From Mytilus californianus (lineage: Eukaryota; Mollusca; Bivalvia; Mytilida; Mytilidae): a DNA stretch of 64,000 nucleotides. This document shows positions 24,472 through 35,859 of the stretch, one piece after another. Under the pieces are notes generated by a model. That model saw nothing but the letters and a program-made list of their open reading frames with translations. It was not told where the DNA came from and made no database searches. Location of the stretch: positions 73,284,339 through 73,348,338 of the forward strand of contig NW_026262734.1 of the NCBI RefSeq assembly GCF_021869535.1. Direction: 5' to 3'. The position numbers and the translations under genes are program-made. Within the stretch, counting starts at the first letter, position 1. Each line of letters starts with the position of its first letter.

Positions 24472-27172
24472 ACAGAGATATGTCTCGCCTTTTTGTAATT
24501 TTGATAATGCAAATGTTGAAATTAGAATAGCAATACTTTAACATGTAAGTTATGCAAATATTCAAAGTCGATGAACCATGACTGAAGGTACATGGCTGAA
24601 CAATCTCCATGAAATTAGATGTGCCAATGTTAATACAACTGCATACCAAATACCATCGACTTATCATAAGTCGTTCCCTTTAAACAAACCTAAACACAAA
24701 CATTAACTTGTAAACTATGTAAAAGTTTCAAAGTCAATGAACCATGATGAGGGGTTGGGGCTTTATAATCTCCATGGAAATAAGACTTGCAAATGCCAAT
24801 AAATTTGCATACCAAATATCATTGACTTAACATTAGCAGTTCATCTTAAACTGACCTAATCACAAACTAATACATATAAACTAAGCAAATGTTTCAAAGT
24901 CAATAGACCATGACTGAGGGGGCGGTGCCAAATATTCTCCATGGAAATGAGATGTGCTAATGCTTATACAACTGAATACCAATTAACATTGGCCTACCAC
25001 TAATAGTTTCCCTTGAACTGACCTAATCACAAACTTATACATGTAAACTAAGCAAAATTTTCAAAGTCAATAGACCATGACTAAGGGGGCGGAGCCAAAT
25101 AATCTCTATGGAAATGAAATATGCCAATGCTTATACAACTGCATACCAAATATCATTGACCTACCACTGGTAGTTCCCCATAAACTGACCTAATCACAAA
25201 CTAAATTACATAGTTTACAAACTACATTACATAGTTTACAAGGTAAATACGGGTTATCCGTTAAAATACTGAAATTGGCCGGCAAAACCAGCAGTTGTGA
25301 CACCAATAACAAAATTAATAAACAAATCGATTGAGCACTCTGTATTTCCGGACAAACTAAAAGAGGCTCAAGTGGTGCCACTTCACAAGAAGAATAGTCA
25401 ACTTGAAGTTGGTAACTATAGGTCAGTCAGTATTTTACCTGTTGTATCAAAGTTTTTCGAGAGAGCCATCTTCCAACAACTAGTTGATTTTTTCAAAATA
25501 TTTTTCACCCATATTTGTCTGCCTTTAGAGCAGGATACGGCTGCCAGACAGCACTTTTGAAAATCATTGAGGATTGGAAGAAGGCTATTGATGATAATCA
25601 ATATATTGCTGCTGTGTACCTGGAAAGATATAAATAAATGTGTGCCGCAAGGCTCTATATTAGGACCTGTACTTTTTAACATTTTCTTGAATGATATTTT
25701 TCATTTTGTATTAAGCAGTTCATTATATAATAATGCAGATGACAATACTTTGTCATATTCACATTCTGATATAGACACTGTTGTAAATATTTTAGAAAAA
25801 GAAAGCTTAGAGCTAATTAATTGGTTTAGTTTAAATGATATGAAGGCCAACCCTGACCAGTTTCAGGCAATAGCCATTGGCAAGAAAACTGAAAATAAAA
25901 ATATTTCTTTTAATCTAGATGGTAATATATATATCATACATTGTGAAAATGAAGTGAAATTACTTGGTGTAACAATTGACTATCAGCTTAAGTTTGATGC
26001 CCATATTTCTAACATTTGTAAAAAGGCATCAAGACAGTTACATGTAATTAAACGTAATGGTAAACATTTAACAAAATTAGGTAGACTTACTATATATTAT
26101 TCATTTATCATGTCAAATTTTAATTATTGTCCTGTAGTATGGCACTTCTGTGGTGATTGTAATACCAGAAAAATAGAGAAAATACAGGAACGTGCCTTAA
26201 GATTTATTTATGAAGACTATTGTAGTAATTATCAACAACTGTTAATTAAATCAAAACTACCAAGTTTAAAAATCAGAAGAATAAGAATGATAGCAATAGA
26301 GGTGTATAAAATTATTAAAAAACAATGTCCATTATATATACATGAACTTATTGAAATTAAAAACTGTAATTACTCTTTCAGAAATAATAATATAGCAGAT
26401 GTTCCCAGGGTAAGGACAACTACCCATGGGCTACACTCATTCAGATTTGCAGGAGCCAAACTCTGGAACGAACTGCCGAATAAGATGAGGGAAGAAATGC
26501 CTTTGGGACAGTTCAAAAGTTTGGTTTGTAATTGGGAAGGCAGTTCGTGTCAGTGTTCCTCCTGCAGATCTCAGTGAGCTGTAGATCACTGATTTACCTT
26601 GTATACTCTGGCTTTTATATTTTGATGCATACCTTTTTATTTGTGTTTTTTAAATGCTAAAATTACTTTTAGTGCTTTATATAATAGCTATTGCATGAAT
26701 GTTAGTTTATCTGCATTTTACGTTTGCTTTATATGCTTTAATTTTGCTTATTAATTGCTATAATTTGCTGTGCTTTTTATTCTTTGCATGATGTGCTTAC
26801 TGTTTTATGTGTTTTATGTCTTGTGCTTATCATTTATATGTATGTCAGATAAAAGCTCTACAGAGCTTATGGTGTATTGTTATATGTATAACCGCCTTTA
26901 AATAAATCTTTTATGCTTTTATTTATGCTAATACATGTAAACTAAGCAAAAGTTTCAAAGTCAATAGACCATGACTGAGGGGGCAGGACCAAATAATCTC
27001 CATGGAAATGAGATGTGCCAATGCTTATACAATTGCATACAAAATATCATTGACCTACCACTTGTGGTTCACCATAAACTAGACCTAATCACAAACTAAT
27101 ACATTGTTGACGACTCCGACGCCGGAAACAGCATACCTATGTCTCGCTTTTTGACTCCGTCAAGGCGAGACA
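24472..27172. mobile_element. rep-C: tandem array element carrying a nested LINE
   Basis: The head contains ATATGTCTCGCCTTTTT (24479). Monomers of about 166 bp, marked by TCAAAGTCAATAGACCATGA, start near 24563, 24730, 24895 and 25061, and one more near 26957 after the LINE. The tail (27105-27172) has GACGACTCCGACGCCGG and the hairpin TGTCTCGCTTTTTGACTCCG / AAGGCGAGACA. The head GTCTCGCC is the inverse of GGCGAGAC in the tail. A tail-bearing fragment of the family is at 48660-48875 and a tail-like segment at about 46755-46830. Non-coding. Confidence 0.75.
25205..26927 (+). mobile_element. LINE (jockey/CR1 group), copy 2, internally deleted
   Basis: Same family as 640-2460. The RT starts with residues such as FPDKLKEAQVVPLHKKN and NYRSVSILPVVSKFFERA (25340-25480). 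A frameshift falls near 25520. About 150 nt carrying RT motif A are deleted near 25620, joining IAAV directly to the sequence before VPQGSILGPV. Catalytic residues survive only as NADDNTLSY (Tyr replaced by Asn) near 25735. The long frame 25567-26577 encodes the C-terminal half and ends in the Cys-rich SSCQCSSC. The 3' UTR (26578-26927) has AATAAA near 26900. It sits inside the rep-C array, so it inserted after that array formed. Dead copy. Confidence 0.87.
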
Positions 27173-27179
27173 AAAATGA

Positions 27180-27885
27180 ATGGATTCATAAAATGGGTGG
27201 TAAACTGCTCATCATACTCAGCCGATTATTTCTTTATTAAAAAATTATCTGTACTTAGTTACTTAAAATTGAACTCCATTACTAAGGAAAACATGTGTTG
27301 CTAAGCAACCATCTTATTTCATATTGTTCGTTTCTGATTCCAATTTGTGCTTAGGATCTTGACTTTATAATACAAGGTTCATATTCGAATAAATTGTGGA
27401 ATCATTTGTTCTTTAAAAATATTTCATTGAGAAATTGAGCTAAAAAAATGTTAAAATTTGATTTTTTTGTAGGGGCCACAAATTTACAATTTTGAATGCT
27501 TACCCAATTTTATTTGTTCAAATAGTTGTTTGTACATGTACTATCAAGAATACAATAAGGGGCAATATAACTGATAACCGGATTTTTAGATAATGGCAAT
27601 TAAATGTTTTGTGGTTCTTAATAGTTTTCAAAATTCAAAATCCTTGTTTTCAGGTTGCATAGATACGCTTCAAAAATACTAAATTGCTCAATACTGTGCA
27701 AATTATATCAAGGTAAGATGTCCTCTTTACCATAAAAAAAATTATAATAGTTGGGAAATGTCATTTTTATAGTATTGATTTGCTGCTTCACTTTGAAAAT
27801 CCATATTTTACCACTTTTTTGGGTGATATTTTGACAAGTATCTCTGGAAATGAAATTTGTTGCCATGGAAACCAGTGGATTTAAA
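27180..27885. other. No gene seen
   Basis: AT-rich; no exon or repeat signature found on either strand. Confidence 0.4.
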
Positions 27886-27887
27886 AA

Positions 27888-28757
27888 ACAAGAGTGCAAA
27901 CACTGAAATGTCTTGCCTCTTTTACTTATCGTGGATTTCATGTTGAAAGTCTGTTATATGGCGGTTTTACTACAAGTATCATAAATCTTAGTATTATAAA
28001 TGTTCTATATGAAAAAGAGGTCACGGTCTGACAAACCATACCAGACAAACATAGATATAGGAAGATGTGGTATGAGTGCCAATGAGACAACTCTCGAACC
28101 AAGTTACAATTTATAGAAGTAAACCATTGTAGGTCAAGGTATGGCCTTCAACACGGAGCATTGGCTCACACCGAACAGCAAGCTATAAAGGGCCCCAAAA
28201 AATTACTAGTGTAAAACCATTCAAACGGAAAAACCAACGGTCTAATCTATATAAAAACGAGTGTACACCTTACAATCATTCCATACACCAAATGTAGTGG
28301 TCCTATAGCTTATACATGTAGTACCTGAGAAACAGATCAAACCACAAAATCTTAACATTGACTAATGAACCATGATAATAAGGTCAAGGTCATATGAACC
28401 CTGCCAGACAGACATGTACACCCTACAATCACTCCATACACCTAAATAAAGTTGACATATTGCTTATAGTATCTGATAAACTAATTTAACCAAAATTTAT
28501 TCTAAATTGACGTTACAAAAAATGTTTTATTTGTTTTCAATTAGTCACTGAACCCTAAAAATAAGGTCAGGGACAATGGACGTATGACAGATGGAAACTT
28601 CATAACATAAGGCATCGATATACAAAGTATGAAGCATCCAGGTCTTCTACCTTCTGAAATATTAAGTTTTTAAGTAATTAGTTAATGCCATCGCCTCCAG
28701 ATCACTATCTATATGGCTAGCTTTCTGCAACAGAAGTCACAGGCAAGACAAAAATAA
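27888..28757. mobile_element. rep-H element with rep-K nested inside
   Basis: The head AATGTCTTGCCTCTTTTAC (27908) and the tail ending CAGGCAAGACAAAAATAA (about 28740-28757) share an inverted 9-mer (GTCTTGCCT / AGGCAAGAC). Between them are monomers recognised by AAGGTCAAGGTCATATGAAC, CCTACAATCACTCCATACAC and GCTTATAGTATCTGA. At about 28045 the monomer is interrupted by rep-K. Non-coding. Confidence 0.65.
28045..28265 (+). repeat. rep-K, long copy
   Basis: Runs from ATAGATATAGGAAGATGTGG through GAGTGCCAATGAGACAACTC, AACACGGAGCATTGGCTCAC and AACCAACGGTCTAATCTATA. From memory it is an abundant mussel repeat; a reverse fragment is at 8028-8145. Possibly SINE-like but no A/B box was found. Confidence 0.7.
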
Positions 28758-28802
28758 GAGTTTCGATCTACAAAGGTTTAAAAATAACAAGCAATAAAAC
28801 AA

Positions 28803-29560
28803 ACAAGAGGCTCCTAAGAGCCTGAATCTCTCATCTAATTATTGTGCTGTTTGATGTATATTAAATGTTCGTTTGAACATGCCATTAAGAGTTTCTCTCG
28901 ATCTCTCATATCATAGTTTCTGTAAAACACTTAAAAAAATTGGTAAAACTCAACTTTTAAGGGCACTAACTCAATAATATAAAAGATTAATTGACAATTT
29001 TGGTTATTTGACTTTTTTTGTAGGTCTTACTTTGCTGAACAATTTTGCCAGTAAAGTTTCTCTCTATCTATCATAGTTTCTGCCAAAAAAAAAAAAAAAA
29101 AAAAATTGGTAACAACCATCTTTTAAGGGCAATATCTCTTATAAAGGATCAATTGACGATTTTGGTCGCTTGACTTATTTGTAGGTCTTTCTTTGCTGAA
29201 CATTTTTTGCATTTGAAGTTTATCCATCTATCATAGTTTCTGCAAAAATAAAAAAAAATAAAAAAAAACTCTTTCAAGAGTAATTACTCATATAAAGGTT
29301 TAATTGTCAATCTTGGTCATGTTGACGTTTTATAGATCTTACTTTGCTGAAATTTTTTGCCTTCAAAGATTCTGTCTATCTATCATAGTTTCTAAAAAAA
29401 AATAGTTAATAAAAATTATCTTTCAAGGGATAACTCCTATAAGGAATTAATTGACGAATTTGGTCAATGAACTTAATATTAGATCTAACTTTGCTGAACA
29501 TTTTTACTGTTTAAATTTCTCTTTATCTTTAATAGTTTTCAAGGTAATAACCAATAAAAT
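28803..29560 (+). mobile_element. rep-F array (head and four monomers)
   Basis: The head has a small hairpin (AGAGGCTCCTAAGAGCCTGA). Monomers of about 180 bp follow, each with TTTCTCTCTATCTATCATAG, an A-rich tract, AAGGGCAATAACTC-type text and TGTAGGTCTTACTTTGCTGA. No tail hairpin is seen before rep-A begins at 29565, so it is truncated or fused. Related arrays: 39152-39380, 49480-50800, 54005-54360, 56180-56680. Confidence 0.65.
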
Positions 29561-29689
29561 GCTTCGCTGGGGCGCAGCTTGATACGACCGCAGAGGTCGA
29601 ACCCTGAACAGTTGGGGCAAGTATGGACACAACATTCAAGCTTGATACAGCTCTGAATTTGGATTGTTATTAAATATTTGACACAGCAT

Positions 29690-31375
29690 AGGTTTCTGAC
29701 ACAGAAAGAATGTGGTCTAAGAACTTGAATTTTTTTAATTTACCTATTATGGTCCAATGTCCAAAATCAAAATACATGGTTAGATTCAGGATATCAAAGA
29801 ACCCCATATATTCAATTTTTGTTAAAATCAAACAAAGTTTAATTTTGGACCCCAACTTGGACAAACTTGAAAACTGGGCCCATAATCAAAAATCTAAACA
29901 CATGTTTAGATTCAGCATATCAAAGAACCCCAAGAATTCAATTTTTGCTAAAATCAAACTAAGTTTAATTTTGGACCCTTTGGACCTTAATGTAGACCAA
30001 TTTAAAAAACGGGACTTAAAATTAAAAATCTAAATACACGGTTAGATTTGGAATATCAAAAAACCCCAATAATTCAATTTTTGATGAAATCAAACAAAGT
30101 TTAATTTTGGACCCTTTTGACCTCAATATGAACCAATTTGATAGCGGGGCCCACAAATAAAAAATCTAAGTTCATGGTTAGATTCAGCATATCAAAGAAC
30201 CCCATATATTCAATTTTTGTTGAAATCAAAAAAAATATAATTTTGGACCCCAACTTGGACCAACTTGAAAACTGGGCCCATAATCAAAAATCTAAACACA
30301 CATGTTTAGATTCAGCATATCAAAGAACCCCAAGAATTCAATTTTTGTTAAAATCAAACAAAGTTTAATTTTGGACCCTTTGGACCTCAATGAAGACCAA
30401 TTTAAAAAACGGGACCCAAATTAAAAATCTAAAAACACGGTTAGATTTGGCATATCAAAGAACCCCAATAATTCAATTTTCGATGAAATCAAACAAAGTT
30501 TAATTTTGGACCCTTTTGACCTCAATATGAACCAATTTGATAGCGGGGCCTACAAATAAAAAATCTAAATACATGGTTAGATTCAGCATATCAAAGAACC
30601 TCATATATTCAATTTTTGTTGAAATCAAACAAAGTTTAATTTTGGACCCCAATTTGGACCAACTTGAAAACTGGGCCCATAATCAAAAATCTAAATACAT
30701 GTTTAGATTCAGCATATCAAAGAACCCCATATATTCAATTTTTGTTGAAATCAAACAAAGTTTAAATACTGGAACCTATCTTGGACCAACTTGAAAACTG
30801 GGCCCATAATCAAAAATCTAAACACATGTTTAGATTCAGCAAATCAAAGAACCCCAAGAATTCAATTTTTGTTAAAATCAAACTAAGTTTAATTTGGACC
30901 CTTTGGACCTCAATGTAGACCAATTTAAAAAACAGGACCCAAAATTAAAAACCTAAATACACGGTTAGATTTGGAATATCAAAGAACCCCAATAATTCAA
31001 TTTTAGATGAAATCAAACAAAGTTTAATTTTGGACCCTTTTGACCTCAATATGAACCAATTAGATAACGGGGTCCACAAATAAAAAATCTAAATACATGG
31101 TAAGATTCAGCATATCAAAGAACCCCATATATTCAATTTTTGTTGAAATCAAACAAAGTTTAATTTTGGACCCCAATTTGGACCAACTTGAAAACTGGGC
31201 CAAAAATCAAAAATCTAAATACATGTTTAGATTCAGCATATCAAAGAACCTCATATATTCAATTTTTGCTAAAATCAAACAAAGTTTAATTTTGGACCCT
31301 TTGGACATTAATGTAGACCAATTTGAAAACTGGACCCAAAATTAAAAATCTAAATACACTGTTAGATTCGGCATA
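29690..31375 (+). repeat. Type-1 satellite of rep-A, about 129-bp monomers
   Basis: Twelve tandem monomers, each with GTTAGATTCAGCATATCAAA, GAACCCC, TTCAATTTTTG, CAAACAAAGTTTAATTTTGG. Units marked by GATAGCGGGGCC recur at 30142 and 30541 (399 bp apart), a three-monomer higher-order period. Because 129 is divisible by three, stretches stay open for 60-107 codons and give repeated peptides (for example ISKNPIYSIFVEIKQSLI). I regard these as artefacts. Confidence 0.88.
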
Positions 31376-31817
31376 ACAAATAAATAAATGTGATCAAAGA
31401 TTTTACAAATCTAATGCGCCATACTGTGCAATTAAAGATTACTTCTTGAAATTTTTTAATATTTGAAATTTGAAAAAAAAATAATATTTGAAGAATAATT
31501 CTTTTTAATTTCTGAAATCTGAAATGAGAAAAAATTGGCCCCCCACAATTTCTTTTTATCCCCCCCCCCCCTTTTTCCCCCAAAAAAATTCTTTCCCTCA
31601 AGATATGGTCATAATCTCAATTCAAATTTCCAATGGAGTTGGCAACCATAATTACCCATTTAAATTTACCATAGTGCTAACTTAATCTATTTTATAATAG
31701 AATTAATAAAAATATAGTGTCAAATCTTTCATATGGATTTTTTTGTAAAAAAAAAAGATGAAAACATTTGCAGATATTTTTACTGGTCTTCCTTTATAAA
31801 TATGCATTTCTTTAAAC

Positions 31818-31999
31818 ATAATTTAAAAGCAGTGTAAGGGAAGTAACCAAAACATTGTATTTGGATTACCTCCCTTACACTGTTTTAGATTATCTTTATT
31901 GTTCATTAACCATTACTTTATACATAATTTAAAAGCAGTGTAAGGGAGATAATTTCAATGATGTATTTGATTTATCTCCCTTACACTGCTTTAAATTAT
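31818..31999. repeat. Tandem pair of palindromes
   Basis: Two successive inverted repeats with the same arms. TTTAAAAGCAGTGTAAGGGA at about 31825 pairs with TCCCTTACACTGTTTTAGA at about 31873. TTTAAAAGCAGTGTAAGGGA at about 31929 pairs with TCCCTTACACTGCTTTAAA at about 31977. Loops are about 30-35 bp. Looks like a duplicated MITE. Confidence 0.8.
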
Positions 32000-32359
32000 G
32001 TTTTGTACTAAAGTATTTGTCCATTAACCAGGACAACCTTGTTTTTCCCCCTTTTTTGCCCCTAATTCCTAAACGGTTTGAACCATAACCCCCCAAAGCA
32101 AATCCTAACCATCCCTTTGTGGTATGGAAACTTGTAGTATAATTTCAGAGAGATCCATACACCGTTCCACAGTTATTGTCTGGAAACTAGAAAATGCTCA
32201 TTTTTGGCCCCTTTTTGGCCCCTAATTCCTTAACTGTTGGTACCATAACCCCCAAAATCAATCCCAACCTTCCTTTTGTGGTATTTAACCTTATGGTCAA
32301 ATTTCAAAAAGATCCATTCACTTAAACTAAAGTTAGAGTGCGAAAACCAATATGTTTTC

Positions 32360-32468
32360 GGACGACGACGCCGGACGACGACGCCGGACGACGACGCCGA
32401 CGCCGGACGACGACGACGCCAACGTCATACCAATATACGACCACAAAATTTTTTTGCGGTCGTATAAA
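32360..32468 (+). repeat. rep-A tail: GACGACGCCG tract and terminal hairpin
   Basis: CpG-dense GAC/GCC triplet tract (32366-32425), then CAATATACGACCACAAAATT and TTTTTGCGGTCGTATAAAAA, which fold back on each other. The tract translates as an acidic or arginine-rich artefact depending on frame. Confidence 0.85.
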
Positions 32469-32619
32469 AACTGAGAAATTTCATAAAAATTATTGTTTTC
32501 ATGGGCAATAACTCCAAAATTGGGTTGTCTGATTAGTCTGAAAATTTTCTAGCAAATAGATCTTGACCAGTCACCTGATGATAATATCTACCCCATGATG
32601 TAACGGCTTAAGTTTTGAG

Positions 32620-33205
32620 ATATGAACTAATAAAGAGCTGCGCCATGAGCTCATGATATGCCCGTCGCTTTTTCAAAGAATAATGTTCCATAACTCCTCA
32701 ATGTAATACCAGAAATTTATAAAAACTAAAGGGAGATTATTTTAATAGATATAAACCAGTCACCAAAAATTCATGAAAACTGCTCAAAGCACTTTTGAGT
32801 TATTGTCCGAAAACTGGAAAATCCCCCTTTTTTAATGAATAAACCCCATATCTCGGAAACATAAAATCTAAAATTTATAAAAATCGAACAGGAGCTCACG
32901 TCAGTAGATATAAACAATTCACCAAATATTCATGAAAACTGCTCAAAGCATTTTTGAGTTATTGTCTGAAAACTGGAAAATCCCCCTTTTTTAATAAATA
33001 AAACCCCATAACTCGGAAAAGTAAAATCTAAAATTTATAAAAATCAAAAGGGAGCTCACGTCACTAGATATAAACAATTCAACAAAGTTTCATGCAAATT
33101 GGTTAAAGCGTTTTTTAATAATTGTCCGTCATGTTGACGACGGACGGACAGGCGGACGGACAACGATTTACCATAATACGTCCCGTAAACGTGCGTATAA
33201 AAACT
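32620..33205 (+). mobile_element. rep-E element
   Basis: The head TGATATGCCCGTCGCTTTTT (about 32652) is followed by three monomers of about 170 bp (TTGAGTTATTGTCCGAAAAC, GGAAAATCCCCC, AAATTTATAAAAATC). The tail has GACGACGGACGGACAGGCGG and the hairpin AATACGTCCCGTAAACGTGC + GTATAAAA. The second copy at 55280-55985 has a better-kept hairpin (CCCGTAAACGGGCATATAAA), whose ACGGGCATA is the inverse of the head TATGCCCGT. Confidence 0.68.
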
Positions 33206-33209
33206 GCAT

Positions 33210-33715
33210 TTTATCCCCATGTTTGGTTTTTAGCCACGGCAGCCATGTTTGTTGATTGACCGGAATAAAAAACATACTTTATACTAGATACCATAAGGAT
33301 CATTCACTCCAAGTTTGGTTGAAATTGGTTCTGTAGTTTCAGAGGAAAAGAAAAATTTTACAATGACTATAATTTTTCATTGAAGGGCAATAACTCTTAT
33401 AGGAAGTCGTCGGACAGTTTTGATGTAATGGACAGTAGATCTCAACATTCAAAACATTTTTGCCCTGTCTGATTTTCAAGAGGAGACAAAAACTTGCATT
33501 TTACCATACCATGTGTTCTATTTTTAGCCATGTAGGCCATGTTGGTTGGTAGGCTGGGGCATCGGACACATTTGTTAAACTAGATATCCCAATGATGATT
33601 GTGGCCAAGTTTGATTACATTTGGCCCAGTAGTTTCAGTGAAGAAGATTGTAAAAGTTAACAAATGATGACTACACACACCAAGTAATAAGAATAGCTCA
33701 CTTGGCCCTATGTGC
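33210..33715 (+). repeat. rep-F 3' part
   Basis: Two monomers marked by TTTAGCCACGGCAGCCATG / TTTAGCCATGTAGGCCATG and GTAGTTTCAG, ending in ACCAAGTAATAAGAATAGCT + CACTTGG. The same ending (GCCAAGTGATGAGAAAAGCT + CACTTGG) occurs at 36970-37000, 54340-54360 (truncated) and 56465-56490. Confidence 0.6.
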
Positions 33716-35165
33716 ACACACTAAAATGTCTTGCCTGCTTTACTAACTATGATTGATAGTCTAAGAAATCAAATTTTACTATAAGAATAACATAACCTTA
33801 ACATTTACAATGTTCCATTGAAATGAGGTCAAGGTCAGATAAATCTTGCCAAAGACATGCACATCTTGCAATCATTCCATATTCCAAATATAGTTGACCT
33901 ATTGCTTATAGTATATATACAATAAACATACCAAAACATGAAAACTTAATATTGACCAATGAACCATGACAATGAGGTCATGGTCAGAAAAACCCCGCCA
34001 GACAGACATGTACACATGACAATCATTCCATGCATCAAATAGAGTTGACCTTATTGCTTTATTTATAGTATCTAAGAAACATACTTAACCAGGAAAACTT
34101 ATCATTGACCAGTGAAGCATGAAAATGAGGTAAAGGTCAAATGCACCTTGCCAGACAGTCATGTATACCTTACAATCATTCCATACACCAAATATAGTTG
34201 AGCAATTGCTTATAGTATCTTAGAATCCTGTCCCCTTTTCCCAGAAAATGACCTACCGAATTAAACTTATCACCAGATTTGTACTAACATGAGTAACACA
34301 ACAGGTGACACTTGGAGCAGGATCTGCTTACCCTTCTGGAGCACCTGAGATCACCCCCAGTTTTTGCGGGGTTCATGTTGCTCAGTCTTTGGTTTTCTAT
34401 GTTGTGTTTTGTGTACTGTTGTTTGTTTTTTTGTCTTTTTCGTTTTTAGCCATGGCATTTTCAGTTTATTTTCGACTTATGAGTTTGAATGTCCCTTTGG
34501 TATCCTTCGCCTCTCTTTTAGAAGAGACCTAACTACTGAAACTTAACATTGACCAATGAACCATAAAAATGTAGTCAAGGACACATGATACCTGCTAGAC
34601 AGTCATGTACACCTTACAATCTTTCCATACAACAAATGAAGTTGACCTATTGCTTATAGTTTCAGAAAAAACTAAACAAAACACAAAAAATTAACATAGA
34701 CAAATAAACCGTAAAAATGAGGTCAAGGTTAGATAAAACCTGCCAGACTGAACTGTACAACCTACAATCATTCCATACACCAAATAAAGTTAGTTGACTT
34801 ACTGCTTACAGTATCTGAATAAACCGACCTTATCACTAAACTTTAACCTTGATCACTGACCCATGGAATGAGGTGGAGGTCAGGTGAACCCTGTCCAACA
34901 GACATGAAGACCTTGCAAGGAACCCATATACCAAATATAGTTATCCTTTTACTCATAATATGTGAGAAATTCACATGACAAATAAAAACTAAACTTTTTT
35001 TTCAAGCAGTTACCGAATCATAAAATGAGGTCAAGGAAATGGATATCTGACAAAGGAAATTTTGTAACATACGGCATCTGTATACATGGTATGAAGCCAC
35101 TAGGTCTTCTACCATCTGAAATGTAAAGCTAAATAAAAATAGTTTACCCTGCCACCGCCAGTTTG
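33715..35165 (+). mobile_element. rep-H, long copy interrupted by rep-M
   Basis: The head AAAATGTCTTGCCTGCTTTA (33723) is followed by about seven monomers of 150-160 bp (GAGGTCAAGGTCAGATAAA, TGTACACATGACAATCATTC, TAGTATCTAAGAAACATAC). rep-M sits at 34290-34530 and the monomer series resumes after it at 34531. The right end fades near 35165 (CTGCCACCGCCAGTTTG); no clear tail hairpin remains. Non-coding. Confidence 0.68.
34290..34530 (+). repeat. rep-M nested in rep-H
   Basis: Begins near AACACAACAGGTGACACTTG, runs through GGATCTGCTTACCCTTCTGG, TTTGTGTACTGTTGTTTG and GCCATGGCATTTTCAGTTTA, and ends at CCTCTCTTTTAGAAGAGACC. The 75-codon and 60-codon plus frames here are two frames of this repeat, not genes. 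Confidence 0.78.
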
Positions 35166-35169
35166 TAAT

Positions 35170-35600
35170 CAATGTGTCTGACATTCTGCGACTTATTCTG
35201 CGACATAATGGTTTTCAAAATAATAGACAATACTTGCATTTACCCCATATGTCCTATTTTTAGCTTTGGTGGCTATGGTGGTTGGCTGGCAGATCCCTCA
35301 GACACAATTTTAAATAAAGGCAACAGTAGTATACCGCTGTTTAAAAAAGAAACCCCAAAGATGATTTGTAATCAATCTGTCAGGCATTCTGCGACTTAAC
35401 GGTTTTCAAAATAATAGACAATACTTTCATTTACCCCATATGTTCTATTTTTAGCCTTGGTGGCTATGCTGGTTGGCTGGCAGACACAATTTTAAACAAG
35501 AAACCCAAAGATCATTGTGGCAAAGTTTTGTTTAATTTGGCCTAGTAGTTTCAGCAGAGACAGACCCTAAGGGATGGCAAAAGCCCACACCGGCCTCCTA
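35170..35600. repeat. Two tandem units, rep-F-like
   Basis: GTTTTCAAAATAATAGACAA, CATTTACCCCATATGT and TGGCTATG-TGGTTGGCTGGC occur at about 35210-35340 and again at about 35400-35540. Ends near the natural 3' flank of NDUFS8. Non-coding. Confidence 0.6.
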
Positions 35601-35750
35601 TAGAAATAAAATGTTATACTTAAAAGGGACATAAATAAATTAAATTTTCCAGCAATTGGTCTGGTAAAAAGGCTTATACTGCCTTCAAATGAACTTTTTA
35701 AGTCAGATATTCAATGTGTATATGCAAATGACATTTAACTCATATAACAA

Positions 35751-35756
35751 TTTATT
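35751..35756 (-). promoter_or_regulatory. Probable polyadenylation signal of NDUFS8
   Basis: AATAAA on the minus strand, about 105 nt after the NDUFS8 stop codon. It is the first canonical signal downstream in that orientation, implying a short 3' UTR. Not confirmed by transcript data. Confidence 0.5.
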
Positions 35757-35859
35757 GTCAGTTCATAAATACAATTTTTATCACAATATCAGAGCATATT
35801 GAGGCAATTCAAAACACCTGTCAGGATGTTAGATCTACAGTGGATTTACAGTCCATTTT

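Larger units (their letters stand above)
29565..32468 (+). mobile_element. rep-A, largest copy
   Basis: The head (29565-29690) reads GCTTCGCTGGGGCGCAGCTT, GATACGACCGCAGAGGTCGA, GAACAGTTGGGGCAAG. It is followed by twelve type-1 monomers (29690-31375), a spacer with two inverted repeats (31818-31999), two type-2 monomers of about 170-180 bp (32030-32350; AATTCCTAAACGGTTTG, TTGTGGTATGG), then the GACGACGACGCCGG tail and hairpin. The head TACGACCGCA is the exact inverse of TGCGGTCGTA at the end. Other copies or parts begin at 37545, 42300, 45590 and 55020. No transposase or Rep/helicase is encoded. Confidence 0.7.

Noticed and set aside
29710..31345. Series of 76-107-codon plus frames
   Set aside because: All are the same satellite peptide; no start context, splice signal or homology.
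32276..32467. 63-codon frame with an acidic and arginine-rich end
   Set aside because: Translation of the GACGACGCCG tail tract of rep-A.
34305..34532. 75-codon plus frame (MALSVYF-like peptide family)
   Set aside because: This peptide is the common translation of rep-M and appears at every rep-M copy.
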